DNA of 64,000 nt from Ferrimonas sediminum (GTDB lineage Bacteria; Pseudomonadota; Gammaproteobacteria; Enterobacterales; Shewanellaceae), in assembly GCF_900100175.1 (NCBI RefSeq), contig NZ_FNEM01000017.1, forward strand, positions 1 to 64,000, given 5' to 3'. The translations under genes were made by a program, and so were the position numbers. Positions 45,844-55,742 of the stretch are shown one piece after another (position 1 is the stretch's first letter; each line of letters starts with the position of its first letter). A model generated the notes under the pieces. It was not told the DNA's origin, made no database searches, and saw nothing but the letters and a program-made list of their open reading frames with translations.

Positions 45844-47160
45844 CTACATGATGTCCATGTTGTTATCGACGCCGAACAGTTCAAATGGCAGTACGATGCC
45901 TTTTTTGTTCAACTCGTCATGGAAGTGGGGAATCACGCCACTGGCCCGGTAATGCCCCTGAATCTGTCCCTGTTCATTGCGTCCCTGGCGTTGAAAGCAG
46001 AAAATCTCCGACATGGTGATAACGTCGCCTTCCATGCCGTTGATCTCGGTGATGCTGACGATGCGGCGGCGGCCATCTTCCTGCCGCTCCAGTTGTACCA
46101 CCAGATCGATGGCCGAAGCGATTTGGGTACGGATGTTTTTCACCGGCACGTCAAACCCGGCCATGCACACCATGTTCTCCAGTCGGCTCAGGGCGTCGCG
46201 GGCGGAGTTGGCGTGCAGAGTGGTCAATGAGCCCTCATGGCCGGTGTTCATGGCGGTGAGCATGTCCATCGCTTCGGCGCCACGAACTTCCCCAACCACG
46301 ATGCGATCCGGGCGCATCCGCAGGGAGTTTTTGACCAACTCTCGCTGGGAGACTTCACCTCGCCCCTCCAGGTTGGCCGGGCGGGTTTCCAGGCGGACAA
46401 TGTGCGGCTGCTGGAGCTGCAGTTCCGCCGAGTCTTCGATGGTGATGATGCGTTCATCGCTGGGAATGTAGCCTGAAAGAATGTTGAGCAGGGTGGTTTT
46501 ACCGCTGCCGGTGCCGCCGGAAACCAGGATGTTGAGCTTGCCCAGTACCGTGCCATTGAGTACGTCAGACATCTGTTGGGTCATGGAGCCGAACTGCACC
46601 AATTGCTCGGCTTTGAGTTTGTCCACCGTGAACCGGCGAATCGACATGCTGGGGCCGTCCAGGGCCAACGGGGGAATGATGGCGTTGACCCGGGAGCCGT
46701 CTTTGAGGCGAGCGTCTACCATGGGGCTGGATTCGTCCACCCGCCGGCCGACGCCGGAGACAATCTTGTCGATGGTATTAAGCAGGTGCTGATTGTCATT
46801 GAACTGCATCGGCACCTGTTCCAGCTTACCGAAACGCTCAACGAAGATGTGGTTGAAGTTGTTGATCAGGATGTCCGAGATGGTGGGGTCTTCCAGCAGG
46901 GTTTCCAATGGCCCCAGCCCCATGACCTCATCATTGATCTGTTTAATGATCTTTTCCCGAGAACTGAGATTAATCGGGCGCGGGTTCTCATAGAGAATCT
47001 CATTACAGATCTTGGAGATCTGCTGGCGGGCCTCGGTCTCGGAGATGGATTCCAGGCGGGATACGTCCAGCAGTTGCATCAGCCGGTCGTGAAGCTCTCT
47101 CTTAATGGTATTTTCCTGTTCATTAAGCAGCTTGTTACTGATGTCTTGTGAGGCGTCCAT
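45844..47160 (-). CDS. tadA: Tad secretion ATPase TadA (CpaF)
   Basis: 438-aa type II/IV secretion ATPase with Walker [11 protein letters not shown] (about residues 214-224), the acidic ITIEDSAEL box, Walker [13 protein letters not shown] and the downstream His-box [15 protein letters not shown]. Powers Flp pilus assembly. Three bases separate it from tadZ upstream. Confidence 0.96.
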   Translation of the reverse strand: MDASQDISNKLLNEQENTIKRELHDRLMQLLDVSRLESISETEARQQISKICNEILYENPRPINLSSREKIIKQINDEVMGLGPLETLLEDPTISDILINNFNHIFVERFGKLEQVPMQFNDNQHLLNTIDKIVSGVGRRVDESSPMVDARLKDGSRVNAIIPPLALDGPSMSIRRFTVDKLKAEQLVQFGSMTQQMSDVLNGTVLGKLNILVSGGTGSGKTTLLNILSGYIPSDERIITIEDSAELQLQQPHIVRLETRPANLEGRGEVSQRELVKNSLRMRPDRIVVGEVRGAEAMDMLTAMNTGHEGSLTTLHANSARDALSRLENMVCMAGFDVPVKNIRTQIASAIDLVVQLERQEDGRRRIVSITEINGMEGDVITMSEIFCFQRQGRNEQGQIQGHYRASGVIPHFHDELNKKGIVLPFELFGVDNNMDIM

Positions 47161-47163
47161 AGC

Positions 47164-48408
47164 TTATTTTCTCCAGAGTTTGGCCCAGATTCCGGTCTGT
47201 TGATGCTCATTCTCTGATGGGATCAGGGCATCACAGATCTTGCGGATGTCTTTGGTGATCGCTTCTTTGGCGGCGAATTTAGACAGACGCTTGCCTTCGT
47301 CCACACAGCAGCTGACGCGCTTGTAGTCGTTGCGGACGGTAAACACCGAGTCCACCCCGACGGTCTCTTTGACGTCGGCCAGGGTGATCTGGCTGCGATT
47401 GGGGGTGTAACGGTTAAAGATGATGTGCAGTCGGCTCTTCGGGATTCCAAGCTGCAGGGTAAAGTAGCGAATGGCCGAGGCGGCATCCCTCAGGCAGGCG
47501 ATGCTGTCCTGAATCACCACCAGCACATGTTGAGCATCCACCAATAGCGGCAAGGACCAGTTATCCGGGCCCCGGGACAGGTCAACCGTGACGGACTGAT
47601 AGTGGGTCCGTACTTTAAACAGCAGAGTCGGCAGGTGTTCAAACTGGAAACATTGACTGTCCAGTTGGCTGAAGGGCTGTGCCGGCAGCAGATGGATGTT
47701 GTCAATCTGGCTCATCAGGCCGGTAATAGCGGCATCATCCAGTTGTTCCACCTGGGACAGGGCATCATGAAAGAAGTACTGTGGCTTGCTGTCCAGCAGC
47801 AGCATCTGGTTGCCATGGAGGTGGTCGCCATCGAGCAGGGCAACGTTGGTCTCTCTGTCGCGCTGGGCAAACTGGTCGGCCAGGGCGGTACTGAGGAAGC
47901 TGGCGCCGGCTCCGCCTTTGGCATTGACCACGGCGATGACCGGTGCCAGACGCATCGACTGGGCCAGTTCCTGGGCAATTTTATGGATGGCATGGGTCAG
48001 TTCGTCTGGGGACGACTCGATGGGAATGAAGTCGTTGGCTCCCGATTGCATGGCGATGCGCAGCACTTCCGGCGACGCCTCTTTGCCCAGAATGATCATG
48101 TTTTTGCTCTTACCCGCAAAACTCTGAATCAGGGTTTTGGCCTGCTTAGGGTCGTTGGGCACCAGCAAGATCAGCAGCTGTGAGGCTGCCAGCAGATCGG
48201 TATTGATCTGGTTGATGGGCAGTGATTCCAGCTGCAGGTTGGGGGTAGAGCGTAGCACCTCCACCAATGCCGTTTGATCGGTCAGGTTCGCTGCCACCAA
48301 TAACGCTTTCACCGGAACCGGAAGGGCCTTGGGTTTTGTTGGTTTCTCTGGCTGCAGTTGCTGGTTTTTCCAGTGTTCCTGAGCCAGTGGAGTGTTTGAT
48401 TTGTCCAT
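47164..48408 (-). CDS. tadZ: TadZ/CpaE polar localisation ATPase-like protein
   Basis: N-terminal receiver-like domain (about residues 30-135) followed by a MinD/ParA-like domain with the deviant P-loop NAKGGAGAS and LLDGDHLHGNQ. TadZ places the pilus machine at the cell pole. The ATG at 48408, with AAGGAG eight bases upstream, is preferred to a GTG at 48417. Confidence 0.88.
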   Translation of the reverse strand: MDKSNTPLAQEHWKNQQLQPEKPTKPKALPVPVKALLVAANLTDQTALVEVLRSTPNLQLESLPINQINTDLLAASQLLILLVPNDPKQAKTLIQSFAGKSKNMIILGKEASPEVLRIAMQSGANDFIPIESSPDELTHAIHKIAQELAQSMRLAPVIAVVNAKGGAGASFLSTALADQFAQRDRETNVALLDGDHLHGNQMLLLDSKPQYFFHDALSQVEQLDDAAITGLMSQIDNIHLLPAQPFSQLDSQCFQFEHLPTLLFKVRTHYQSVTVDLSRGPDNWSLPLLVDAQHVLVVIQDSIACLRDAASAIRYFTLQLGIPKSRLHIIFNRYTPNRSQITLADVKETVGVDSVFTVRNDYKRVSCCVDEGKRLSKFAAKEAITKDIRKICDALIPSENEHQQTGIWAKLWRK

Positions 48409-48430
48409 ACCTATCACTCCTTATCTTTCA

Positions 48431-48898
48431 TCATAAGCATACGGTAGTCCCAAATCGTGTTGCGCCCAGGCTCTCCCGGGGCAGGGTAGTAACAAAGTCC
48501 GGAGAGTCAATTTGCAGGGTCATGCCAGGCACCACGAAGGTGTGCTGGTAGTTGACAATCGAGGCCCTGACCAGATCGATGCCATAAAAAGTGGCTGCCG
48601 GGGTACCGTCGATTCTCAGGTATTCGATGGTCAGGTTGGCGGTGCTGATGTTGGGGGCGAAATCGCTACCATCAAACAGGGCCAGTGATTCCAGTGCGAT
48701 GGGGGCTGTCGGTACTCCGGTGGTATCCGGAGCACAGACGGCGGCCAGCCGCGCCGCCCGCCGGGAGGCCTCGGTTAGCACGTTGTAGGCAAACATCAGC
48801 CGGGATACTTCCAGGCAGGCGAAGATGATCACAAACACCACCGTGGCGACGATGGCGAATTCAACGGCGTACACCCCTTTTTGCTTGGAATGGGTCAT
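48431..48898 (-). CDS. TadE/TadF-like pseudopilin
   Basis: 155-aa protein with the pseudopilin start KQKGVYAVEFAIV (prepilin cleavage after the Gly, conserved Glu) and a hydrophobic helix. The C-terminal part contains isolated cysteines (AVCAP, TTVCL). The gene overlaps the next pseudopilin gene by 4 bp. I cannot say which of the pair is TadE and which TadF. Confidence 0.82.
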   Translation of the reverse strand: MTHSKQKGVYAVEFAIVATVVFVIIFACLEVSRLMFAYNVLTEASRRAARLAAVCAPDTTGVPTAPIALESLALFDGSDFAPNISTANLTIEYLRIDGTPAATFYGIDLVRASIVNYQHTFVVPGMTLQIDSPDFVTTLPRESLGATRFGTTVCL

Positions 48899-49359
48899 GG
48901 CAATGCCCTCATGGAGATGGTCGCAGTGAGGGGAAAGCCGTAATCGACGGTCTGGCCGTAGTTGCCGGCCATGGTGCTACTGAATATCGGGGTCCAGTTG
49001 TAGGTGGCGGAGACCGTAATGGTGTCCGAGCCGGCCGTGGTGGTGATGCTGATGTCATTGGTTGTCAATCCGTTCAACCGGGCGGTGGCGCCAGTGGACA
49101 AGCCATACACCGCCAGGCCTGAGGCGATATTCTTCTGGGCATCAGTTAGCAATACGTCGCCACTGGGCTCCACCGAGGAGACTGTGGCCAGGTAACGGCA
49201 GGCGTTGCGGACCAGGGTGTTAAGCTGGTTGTATTGGTACATCGCCCGTCCCAGTTCGCCGATGGCAAAGAAGAACAGGAACAGCAGCGGCAGGGTGATC
49301 ATCGCTTCGATGGCCGCCAGTCCTTTCTGTTTCCGTTTGGAGTGAAGGGAATTGATCAT
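48895..49359 (-). CDS. TadE/TadF-like pseudopilin
   Basis: 154-aa protein with QKGLAAIEAMITLPLL at the start, the cleaved Gly-Leu and the Glu of prepilin peptidase substrates, and one N-terminal helix. Typical TadE domain (MITLPLLFLFFFAIGELGRA, short form). Lies two bases downstream of tadG. Confidence 0.85.
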   Translation of the reverse strand: MINSLHSKRKQKGLAAIEAMITLPLLFLFFFAIGELGRAMYQYNQLNTLVRNACRYLATVSSVEPSGDVLLTDAQKNIASGLAVYGLSTGATARLNGLTTNDISITTTAGSDTITVSATYNWTPIFSSTMAGNYGQTVDYGFPLTATISMRALP

Positions 49360-49361
49360 GG

Positions 49362-50687
49362 CTAGGAGTCCTTGTTGTCCGGATCCCGGTACAGGACAAA
49401 GGTGAAGGGCCCATCGGTGGCGGTGACGTCGTCGGTGGCATTGCCACTGCCGGTGCAGTCTTCGACAAACTCGCCGATGACGTAGGCCAGGTTGCCCTTC
49501 TGGATGACCTCCTGCATAAAGTAGAAGCAGGCGAAGCCCTTGAAGGGGATGTCGTTCTGGCCGTTGGACTGGCCCTCACAATCGCCCACGACAATGGCGA
49601 ACTCTCGGCGACGGGCGCCGCCGTCGTTGTCCCAGCTGGTGCCGGTGGCGGCGCAACTGTTCTGGAAGCGGCTCCCCCCCGGCTCGTAGTTATCGGCGTA
49701 ATCGCTATAGCGGTAGAGCGATGGCGTTGGGCCGGTGCCATCCACCAAGGTGCCGTCCGAGGAGTAGATAATATTGTCACTGTCATCGACGTCTAACGCC
49801 TCTCCGACACAGATGTCCTTGTCCCTGGGGTGATCGGTGGCGTTAACCGTACCGCCGTGCCAGATCCCCAGACGGGTGTTCATGCCGGTGGCCACCGGGC
49901 CGACGTTGTTGCCGGGTTCTGTTTCAATGCCTTCGCTATTACCGAAGCACTGGTTGTTGCCGGCGCTTTCCCCTGCCATGGCAGCACGCAGGTCGGCGGC
50001 ACCGGAGCTGTCGCCCAGGCGGATCAGCTGGAAGTTACCCGGGCCTAACTCCGCATCTTGCTGGCTGGAGATCTTCATCGACATAATGGAGCCCTTGGGG
50101 TACCCAAAGGGCTCGCCCGGGGTGTCGCCTTCGCAGACCATCATCGGCAGCAGGTTCAGCGAACAGTTCACCAGTGGAGTGCTGGGGCCGGCTACGGCCG
50201 AGGCGCTGGTAACCTTGTCCATATTGATGGCCTGCCCCAGGTAGGTAGCCAGCTGTACATCCTTGATCTTAACCCGCACGTACTCGGCGGTAATGTCGGA
50301 GGTGACCACGAAGGGATCCGGCTGCAGTGAAAATTCAATGGACAGCTGTGGCGATACCTGGTTCTGGTTGTAGCTCAAGGCACTCAGGTCGACATCGCCA
50401 CTGAGCTCGCTGAAATCAGAGGCACCCAGGACATTGATCAGGGTTGCGGTGGCCTGTTGTCTGGCTCCGGCGTGATCGTTGCCTTCGTGGAGGGACAGGG
50501 TGCCACTCAGGGCGGCCGAGTCAACGGCGTTTTGCAGGCGACTTTTACTCAGCAGCAGGTGCCCTCCCTCCAGGGCCATGGCCCCCATAATGACGATGGT
50601 CAGCAGGGCGATGGTTACCAGCACCACGATGGCACCGCGCTGTTTGCCCGGAGCCCGGCTCGGGAAATGGCGTCGTAAAATCTTCAT
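49362..50687 (-). CDS. tadG: TadG-type pilus-associated protein
   Basis: 441-aa protein with the Tad N-terminal helix: KQRGAIVVLVTIALLTIVIMGAMAL then LQNAVDSAALSGT, the standard TadG start. The rest is a periplasmic Asp/Gly-rich domain with many cysteines (about ten) that could form disulfides or bind calcium; no von Willebrand domain is evident. Third pseudopilin-like protein of the locus. Confidence 0.82.
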   Translation of the reverse strand: MKILRRHFPSRAPGKQRGAIVVLVTIALLTIVIMGAMALEGGHLLLSKSRLQNAVDSAALSGTLSLHEGNDHAGARQQATATLINVLGASDFSELSGDVDLSALSYNQNQVSPQLSIEFSLQPDPFVVTSDITAEYVRVKIKDVQLATYLGQAINMDKVTSASAVAGPSTPLVNCSLNLLPMMVCEGDTPGEPFGYPKGSIMSMKISSQQDAELGPGNFQLIRLGDSSGAADLRAAMAGESAGNNQCFGNSEGIETEPGNNVGPVATGMNTRLGIWHGGTVNATDHPRDKDICVGEALDVDDSDNIIYSSDGTLVDGTGPTPSLYRYSDYADNYEPGGSRFQNSCAATGTSWDNDGGARRREFAIVVGDCEGQSNGQNDIPFKGFACFYFMQEVIQKGNLAYVIGEFVEDCTGSGNATDDVTATDGPFTFVLYRDPDNKDS

Positions 50688-50723
50688 TCATACCTCCTGC
50701 ACCGTGGCCAACGCCATTAACAT

Positions 50724-50999
50724 TTAGTTGCCTGAACCGCCCAAGCTTACGTCGATGAACTGACTTCGAGCTGCTTCCGGTTGGTAGGTAGCCTTGCGGT
50801 AGTTGTCCATTACCGCAGTTCCGTATTGGCCGTCGAGCTGACTGACTTTACCGGCATTACGGGCAACCGCATCGGGATCCAGAATCCCTTGCTGTTTAAA
50901 CTGAGCGGTGGTTCCGCCGAGTTCAAACTGGGTCATCACATCAGCTGCGCATCCACAGAGCAGAAGTGAAAGCAGGCCAGCGAGCAGAGGAAATTTCAT
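50724..50999 (-). CDS. Small lipoprotein of the tad locus
   Basis: 91-aa lipoprotein: MKFPLLAGLLSLLLCGC with lipobox LLLCGC, then a short mature domain. Start 50999 has AAGGAG seven bases upstream. It lies between rcpA and tadG, where other tad loci often carry a small accessory lipoprotein. It may assist secretin assembly; not assigned a name. Confidence 0.75.
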   Translation of the reverse strand: MKFPLLAGLLSLLLCGCAADVMTQFELGGTTAQFKQQGILDPDAVARNAGKVSQLDGQYGTAVMDNYRKATYQPEAARSQFIDVSLGGSGN

Positions 51000-51009
51000 A
51001 GTTAGCTCC

Positions 51010-52464
51010 TTACAGCGAATGGCCGTATTTGTTTTGAGTCCCGCCATTGTCGGTGGCCGGAACCGGTGCCAGGGGCTGTTCGCTGACCACGGTGTTCGGG
51101 TTGGTGTCGATGGGTTCCTGCTGCTCGCGCTGTGACAACTCTCCCAGCAGATAGAAGCCCACATCGGAAGGGGAGACAAAGCCATCGGTAGGCAGAATCA
51201 GGTCATCGCGGATGATGGGGCGAACCAGTCTGGGGGTAACCAGAATCACCAGTTCGGTTTCACCATTGCGGTACTCCTGGCTGCTGAACAGTTGACCCAG
51301 AATCGGGATTTCGCCCAGTCCGGGCAGCTCGTCCAGGCTTTCTCGAACGGTATTGCTGAGCAAGCCGGCAATGGCGATGGTCTGGCCGTCGCCCAGCTCA
51401 ATGGTGGAGTTGGCGCTGCGTTTGATGATGGAGGGGGTCACCAGAGCCGCGGTGGAGCCTTCGGGGACGATACCCACCGAGTTGGCATTGCTGAGTTCAC
51501 TGACCAGCACATTCAGGTTCAGGTTGATGCGGCCACTGTCCAGCACCGTAGGCACAAACTTGACGCCGACACCAAAACTTTTGTACTCGATGGTGGTGCC
51601 TTCACGACTGGGAACGGGAACCGGGAATTCGCCCCCGGACAGAAATTCCGCCAGCTGCCCGCTCAGTGCAGTGATATTGGGTTCAGCGAGAACCCGGGCC
51701 AGGCCTTGTTGTTTGGCAGCGTCGAGGGCGAAGTTGAACAGGAAGTCGCCACTGACGTAACTGCCGAAAAACCCTTTGTCATTGATGAGGCCGTCACCGC
51801 CGATGATGCCGCCGATGAAGTCACTGCTCTCGGTGATTAATTGAAAATCGGAATCCAGTTGACGAGCTAACTCCCGCTGCACTTCGGTTACCGTTACCTC
51901 CAGCATCACCTGGTGCCCCCCTCCCACTGACATGATGTTCAGCACGGTGCTGGGGTTACCTGAGGTGTCTGCTGCGACCGCATAGCCCTGGGCCAGATTC
52001 ATGGCCATGGTCATGCGATCCAGGTTGGATACCTGGCCGCCGATGACCAGTTGCCCCTGGGAGCTGTGGACCTGGATAGGCTCCTCGGGAAGGAAGCGGT
52101 ACAGCTTCTCTTTGAGGCCATTCAGATCATGAGTGATCTCAATATCGATGATGTCTACCAGGCGATCCTCTTCATCCCAAACCAGAATGTTGGTGCTGCC
52201 CAGCTGCTTACCCAGCACATACAGTTCGGTGGGCTGCATGATCAGAATGTCGGCGATGCTGGGGTTACCCACAGAGACCCGGGCCGCCGCCTGCTTGATT
52301 GGCAGGGTTCTGGATTTGTAGATGGGAACCGGAAAACTCTGTAGCTGCAAGGCTGTCGGGCCACCAGCGTTGGCGGCATGATGCCACTGCAGGGCGGCGA
52401 TAAGAGGCAACAGCATGGCGATACGGCCAAGGAGGTTGCCAATTTTCTGAGTCAGTCTATCCAT
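51010..52464 (-). CDS. rcpA: Tad secretin RcpA (CpaC)
   Basis: 484-aa outer-membrane secretin with a signal peptide, a pilus N-terminal domain (QAAARVSVGNPSIADILIM, short form), a BON-like region and the secretin domain with TELVILVTPRLVRPI near the end. Forms the pilus channel. 34 bp downstream of rcpC. Confidence 0.93.
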   Translation of the reverse strand: MDRLTQKIGNLLGRIAMLLPLIAALQWHHAANAGGPTALQLQSFPVPIYKSRTLPIKQAAARVSVGNPSIADILIMQPTELYVLGKQLGSTNILVWDEEDRLVDIIDIEITHDLNGLKEKLYRFLPEEPIQVHSSQGQLVIGGQVSNLDRMTMAMNLAQGYAVAADTSGNPSTVLNIMSVGGGHQVMLEVTVTEVQRELARQLDSDFQLITESSDFIGGIIGGDGLINDKGFFGSYVSGDFLFNFALDAAKQQGLARVLAEPNITALSGQLAEFLSGGEFPVPVPSREGTTIEYKSFGVGVKFVPTVLDSGRINLNLNVLVSELSNANSVGIVPEGSTAALVTPSIIKRSANSTIELGDGQTIAIAGLLSNTVRESLDELPGLGEIPILGQLFSSQEYRNGETELVILVTPRLVRPIIRDDLILPTDGFVSPSDVGFYLLGELSQREQQEPIDTNPNTVVSEQPLAPVPATDNGGTQNKYGHSL

Positions 52465-52498
52465 AGTGTCGCGTTCCTAATGATGCTGGTAGTCGGGA

Positions 52499-53326
52499 TC
52501 AGCTCTCCACGGTCACGGTCTGCTGGGCCGTTCCCCGTATCACTTCGATCTTCATTTTCCGCCCTTCTGCCGGGCGGGGGGCTGCCTTTGCCGGCACGGC
52601 CACCGGTGGTGCCTCAGGGGAGGGCTCCAACGGCTTAGCTGTCTGAACCACAGACACTTCTGAGTCGTCGGTGGGGTTGCGCAAGGCCAGTTGAATGGTG
52701 CCTTTGCCGCGGGCACTCATCAGTGTTTCGGCCTGCTCCAGAGACACCTCCAGAGTGACGGCCCTGACCACCAGGGGTTGGCTGCTGTCCTGGTTGGCCT
52801 TTTGATCCACCGCCAGTACTTTCAGGTTACTCAGTACCACTTCGGTTTGCGTTTCGGCTGCTACGTTGCGGACGTTGCCAACTTTGAAGGTCACCAGCAC
52901 ATCGACGCGGTTACCCGGTAACAGGAAGCCTGCCACTCCGACGACATCGTTCACTCGAATGGTGACGGCCCGTTTATTGGGTTCAATCAGGCTGGCCAAT
53001 ACACTGCCTTCGCCACGCAGCGCGAGTTTGTCCGGGTGCAGGGTGTCGCCCTGCAGCATCGGGAATTTAGTCACTTTATCGACGGCATCATCGATAGAGG
53101 TCAGCACATTCCGGGGCGCCAGCGCCTTAGGGATGGCCTGGAGAGACAGGTGTTTTGCTTCCAGCACGGTTCCGGACGGGACGCTCACCGACATGGTGAC
53201 CACCACGGTCTGATCGGGGTTGTCCGAGGTTGGCTGGCTGTGTTTCAGCCAGTTTTGAGCCAGCATGACGGCGCCGACACCAAACACCAGTGATAACAGA
53301 ACAAAAAATAGTGATCGGGTATTCAT
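52499..53326 (-). CDS. rcpC: RcpC/CpaB family pilus assembly protein
   Basis: 275-aa protein with one N-terminal membrane helix (FFVLLSLVFGVGAVML), a SAF domain (MSVSVPSGTVLEAKHL, short form) and the CpaB-type GFLLPGNRVDVLVTF motif. Accessory periplasmic protein for the secretin. The start at 53326 is set by the strong GGAGGAG immediately upstream. Confidence 0.9.
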   Translation of the reverse strand: MNTRSLFFVLLSLVFGVGAVMLAQNWLKHSQPTSDNPDQTVVVTMSVSVPSGTVLEAKHLSLQAIPKALAPRNVLTSIDDAVDKVTKFPMLQGDTLHPDKLALRGEGSVLASLIEPNKRAVTIRVNDVVGVAGFLLPGNRVDVLVTFKVGNVRNVAAETQTEVVLSNLKVLAVDQKANQDSSQPLVVRAVTLEVSLEQAETLMSARGKGTIQLALRNPTDDSEVSVVQTAKPLEPSPEAPPVAVPAKAAPRPAEGRKMKIEVIRGTAQQTVTVES

Positions 53327-53363
53327 CTCTCCTCCCTGCAATGTCGTATCGAGGTGGTTTCGA

Positions 53364-54668
53364 CTAATGTGCGCTATTTACAAAGTAGATTGACCATGCC
53401 CGATGCAATAATTGTTGAGTCACCTCTGCAGGTAACTCGTTATAACTAATTTGATCCGCCACAATAGACAGTAAATCCCTAGGGTGACACGGCAATAAAG
53501 GTTTGTTTGCCGGGGCGTAGAGATTGGCAATTATCCAGTCGCATATGTGGGGGTCGTAATCCAGATTGAAGTCATGGCAGTTTTGTTGCCAAATATCTAC
53601 AAACTGCTCCTTGTTAAGGGCTGAAAATTGAATCTTGTACCCCAAGCGTCTTAAAAAGGCATCGTCAACCAATTGCTCTGGATCAAGGTTAGTTGAGAAA
53701 AGCAAAATTTGCTCAAAGGGGACATCAAAATGTTCGCCACTGGGGAGTGAGAGAAAGTCTTTGCTCTCCTCCATGGGAACAATCCAGCGATTGAATATCT
53801 CTTTTGGTGTAATCTGCTGTCGACCTAAGTCATCGACGAGTAATATTCCGTTGTTGGATTTCAAGCCAATGGGAGCATGGTAGGTGCGGCTGTTATGGTC
53901 GTAATGAACATTCAGCATCTCCTGGGTTAATTCACCGCCAACCACCAGCAGGGGGCGACGACAGCGGTGCCACCTGGGATCATGCCCTTCGGTGAGCAGC
54001 AACGATTGGTTATCACCGTTGCTCTCATGCAGTTCGTGCAGTTGAGGATCGAAAATCTGGATCACAGCCTGGCCGATGGCGATGGCATGCGGAATCAGCA
54101 CATCATCCCCAAAAACCTGGTTAAAATGGCGACAGAGGTAACTTTTCCCCGTGCCAGGAGGGCCGTAGATCAACACCGGTCGTTTGGAGTTCAGCGCCGG
54201 GCCTATCTCCTCCATCAGCCGGTGGGGCAGGACGAGCCCATCCAGTGCCTGATTGATGATCGGCCGGGTAATGGTGTGCTGGCGACTGGATTGCAGTTTG
54301 CAGACCCGCCAGTATTGCTCCAGAGGTACGGGCACCGGCCCCAGGTAGCCGCTGCGGCTCAGGGCATACTCTGCCTGTTCACGGCCAAGGTGACTGAGAG
54401 TGTAACGCATCTGGCCATCGCTGGTGGTTTGCTTATTCTCGACCAGACTGTTTTGCTTAGCGTTATCCAGCAGCTGTTGCACCAGGATTCCGGTCAGTGC
54501 CAGTCGTTGATTGAGGTTTTCCATGGTAAGGACATCGCCGTCGAGCAGGTGTTTTAACAGCAGTCCCTGCAACAACTGGGGATCCACGCCGACGGCCTCC
54601 ATGGAGGTCGGTTTTATCGCCAAATGAGTGGTGGTGGTGGCGTTGGGGTTAAGAACCTCACTGTTCAT
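53364..54668 (-). CDS. AAA-family ATPase of the tad locus
   Basis: 434-aa protein. An N-terminal region (about residues 25-120) looks like a winged-helix pair (LLLKHLLDGDVLTMENLNQRLALTG in short form; HLGREQAEYALSRSGY). It is followed by an AAA core with Walker A GPPGTGKSY, Walker B GILLVDDLGRQ and sensor FSTNLDPEQL. No known tad component of Aggregatibacter has this layout; it begins the rcpC-to-tadD run, so it may be a regulator or remodelling factor. I cannot name it. Confidence 0.75.
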   Translation of the reverse strand: MNSEVLNPNATTTTHLAIKPTSMEAVGVDPQLLQGLLLKHLLDGDVLTMENLNQRLALTGILVQQLLDNAKQNSLVENKQTTSDGQMRYTLSHLGREQAEYALSRSGYLGPVPVPLEQYWRVCKLQSSRQHTITRPIINQALDGLVLPHRLMEEIGPALNSKRPVLIYGPPGTGKSYLCRHFNQVFGDDVLIPHAIAIGQAVIQIFDPQLHELHESNGDNQSLLLTEGHDPRWHRCRRPLLVVGGELTQEMLNVHYDHNSRTYHAPIGLKSNNGILLVDDLGRQQITPKEIFNRWIVPMEESKDFLSLPSGEHFDVPFEQILLFSTNLDPEQLVDDAFLRRLGYKIQFSALNKEQFVDIWQQNCHDFNLDYDPHICDWIIANLYAPANKPLLPCHPRDLLSIVADQISYNELPAEVTQQLLHRAWSIYFVNSAH

Positions 54669-54853
54669 TGAACTGTCCTTTGAAAAACTCGCTTATATTT
54701 AAGTTAGTTCAGATGCAGTCAAAGGCAATTAAATGGAGAGGTTTTAAGGGAGGGCTTACTATTTAGGGGGGGATTTTGTTGCGCACAGCTAATCTGTCAC
54801 TATCTTGTAGTGTCAGAATATAGCTATTGGTGTCAGTTGTTAGTCCATTTTAA

Positions 54854-55028
54854 CTATTGTCCGTCGCAATCTCCTGCTGCACCAACGGCCGCTCACATCG
54901 TCGAAATCTGCTTTGATGTCTGGGTGTCCAGTTCAGTGAAGCCGATGACCATACCGCTGACAACTCTCAACTGCAAACAGGTCGGATTCATCGAGCCAAA
55001 AGCTGCGAACGACGCGGTATGTTGTCAT
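54854..55028 (-). pseudogene. Broken second flp pilin gene
   Basis: Minus strand from ATG 55028: SFWLDESDLFAVE aligns with FWKDESGLSAVE of the intact Flp. The frame is then lost by a deletion of about 20-50 nt in the pilin helix (the missing AIAGSLVV region). In another frame SGMVIGFTEL-T aligns with GGMVIAFGEL-T, and a TGA falls exactly where Flp has a Cys codon (M-stop-AAV versus LCSAV). The end GDCDG matches GDCTG. Thus one frameshift and one nonsense change. It sits between tadV and the AAA gene in the same orientation. Confidence 0.8.
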
Positions 55029-55179
55029 GGAGCCTCTTCGGTACAGTTGCCGTGTAGTTGGTGTAACCGGTTGACGATTCACGGCCTAAATCACGCCTGT
55101 TGTAGCCACAGCATAGTCGTTGGAGTGGGGTTTTGCTGTCACCAAGTTGCGTAGACTGGTCTGGTACTGTTGCGTTGGT

Positions 55180-55722
55180 TTAGAGCCCGGGCAGGCGCAA
55201 GGGGGCCCACATGATGATCAACCAGCCGATGGCCAGCGCCGGTGCGTAAGGAACCATTAGACCTGCGGCTTCGTCGGCTGAAGGCTTATAATAGGTTCGG
55301 GTAATGAAGCATTGATAATAACGCTTCAGGCTAATGAGTACGCCATCAAAGCCGACCCGGTAGAAGGCAAAGATTAACGTGGTCAATCCACCGGCGATGA
55401 TGCCGAAGCAGAGATTCCAGAACACCATGTAGGGGCCAAGAATGGTACCGATGGCGATCATCAGTTTAACGTCGCCGGCACCGAGCATTCTTTTAGCGTA
55501 GAAGAATAGCAAAAAGATTGCGGCTGTTAAGGCGCCGCCGAAGGCGTACAGGATGCCCATCCAGCCACTGTAGAGGGTTTGAACGACAAATCCGGCAGCC
55601 AAGCCAAATAGCACTAAAGTGTTGGGGATTTTTTCGGTTTTTAAGTCGGTGATGACGGCAATGAAAAATACCGTTGAGGCCAGAATGTATTTTGATTGAA
55701 TTAAGCTTATGTCTATCATCAA
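55180..55722 (-). CDS. tadV: Prepilin peptidase TadV (CpaA)
   Basis: 180-aa A24-family aspartic prepilin peptidase with six hydrophobic segments. The catalytic Asps are in ITDLKTEKIPN (first) and MLGAGDVKLM (GxGD, second). It processes Flp and the pseudopilins. Downstream of flp and separated from it by a strong stem-loop. Confidence 0.93.
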   Translation of the reverse strand: MMIDISLIQSKYILASTVFFIAVITDLKTEKIPNTLVLFGLAAGFVVQTLYSGWMGILYAFGGALTAAIFLLFFYAKRMLGAGDVKLMIAIGTILGPYMVFWNLCFGIIAGGLTTLIFAFYRVGFDGVLISLKRYYQCFITRTYYKPSADEAAGLMVPYAPALAIGWLIIMWAPLRLPGL

Positions 55723-55742
55723 TATCTCGCTGCCAGCAAAAC

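Noticed and set aside
54810-55154. Cys-rich frame on the plus strand between tad genes
   Set aside because: The minus strand of the same DNA carries the remains of a flp pilin, which explains the open frame.
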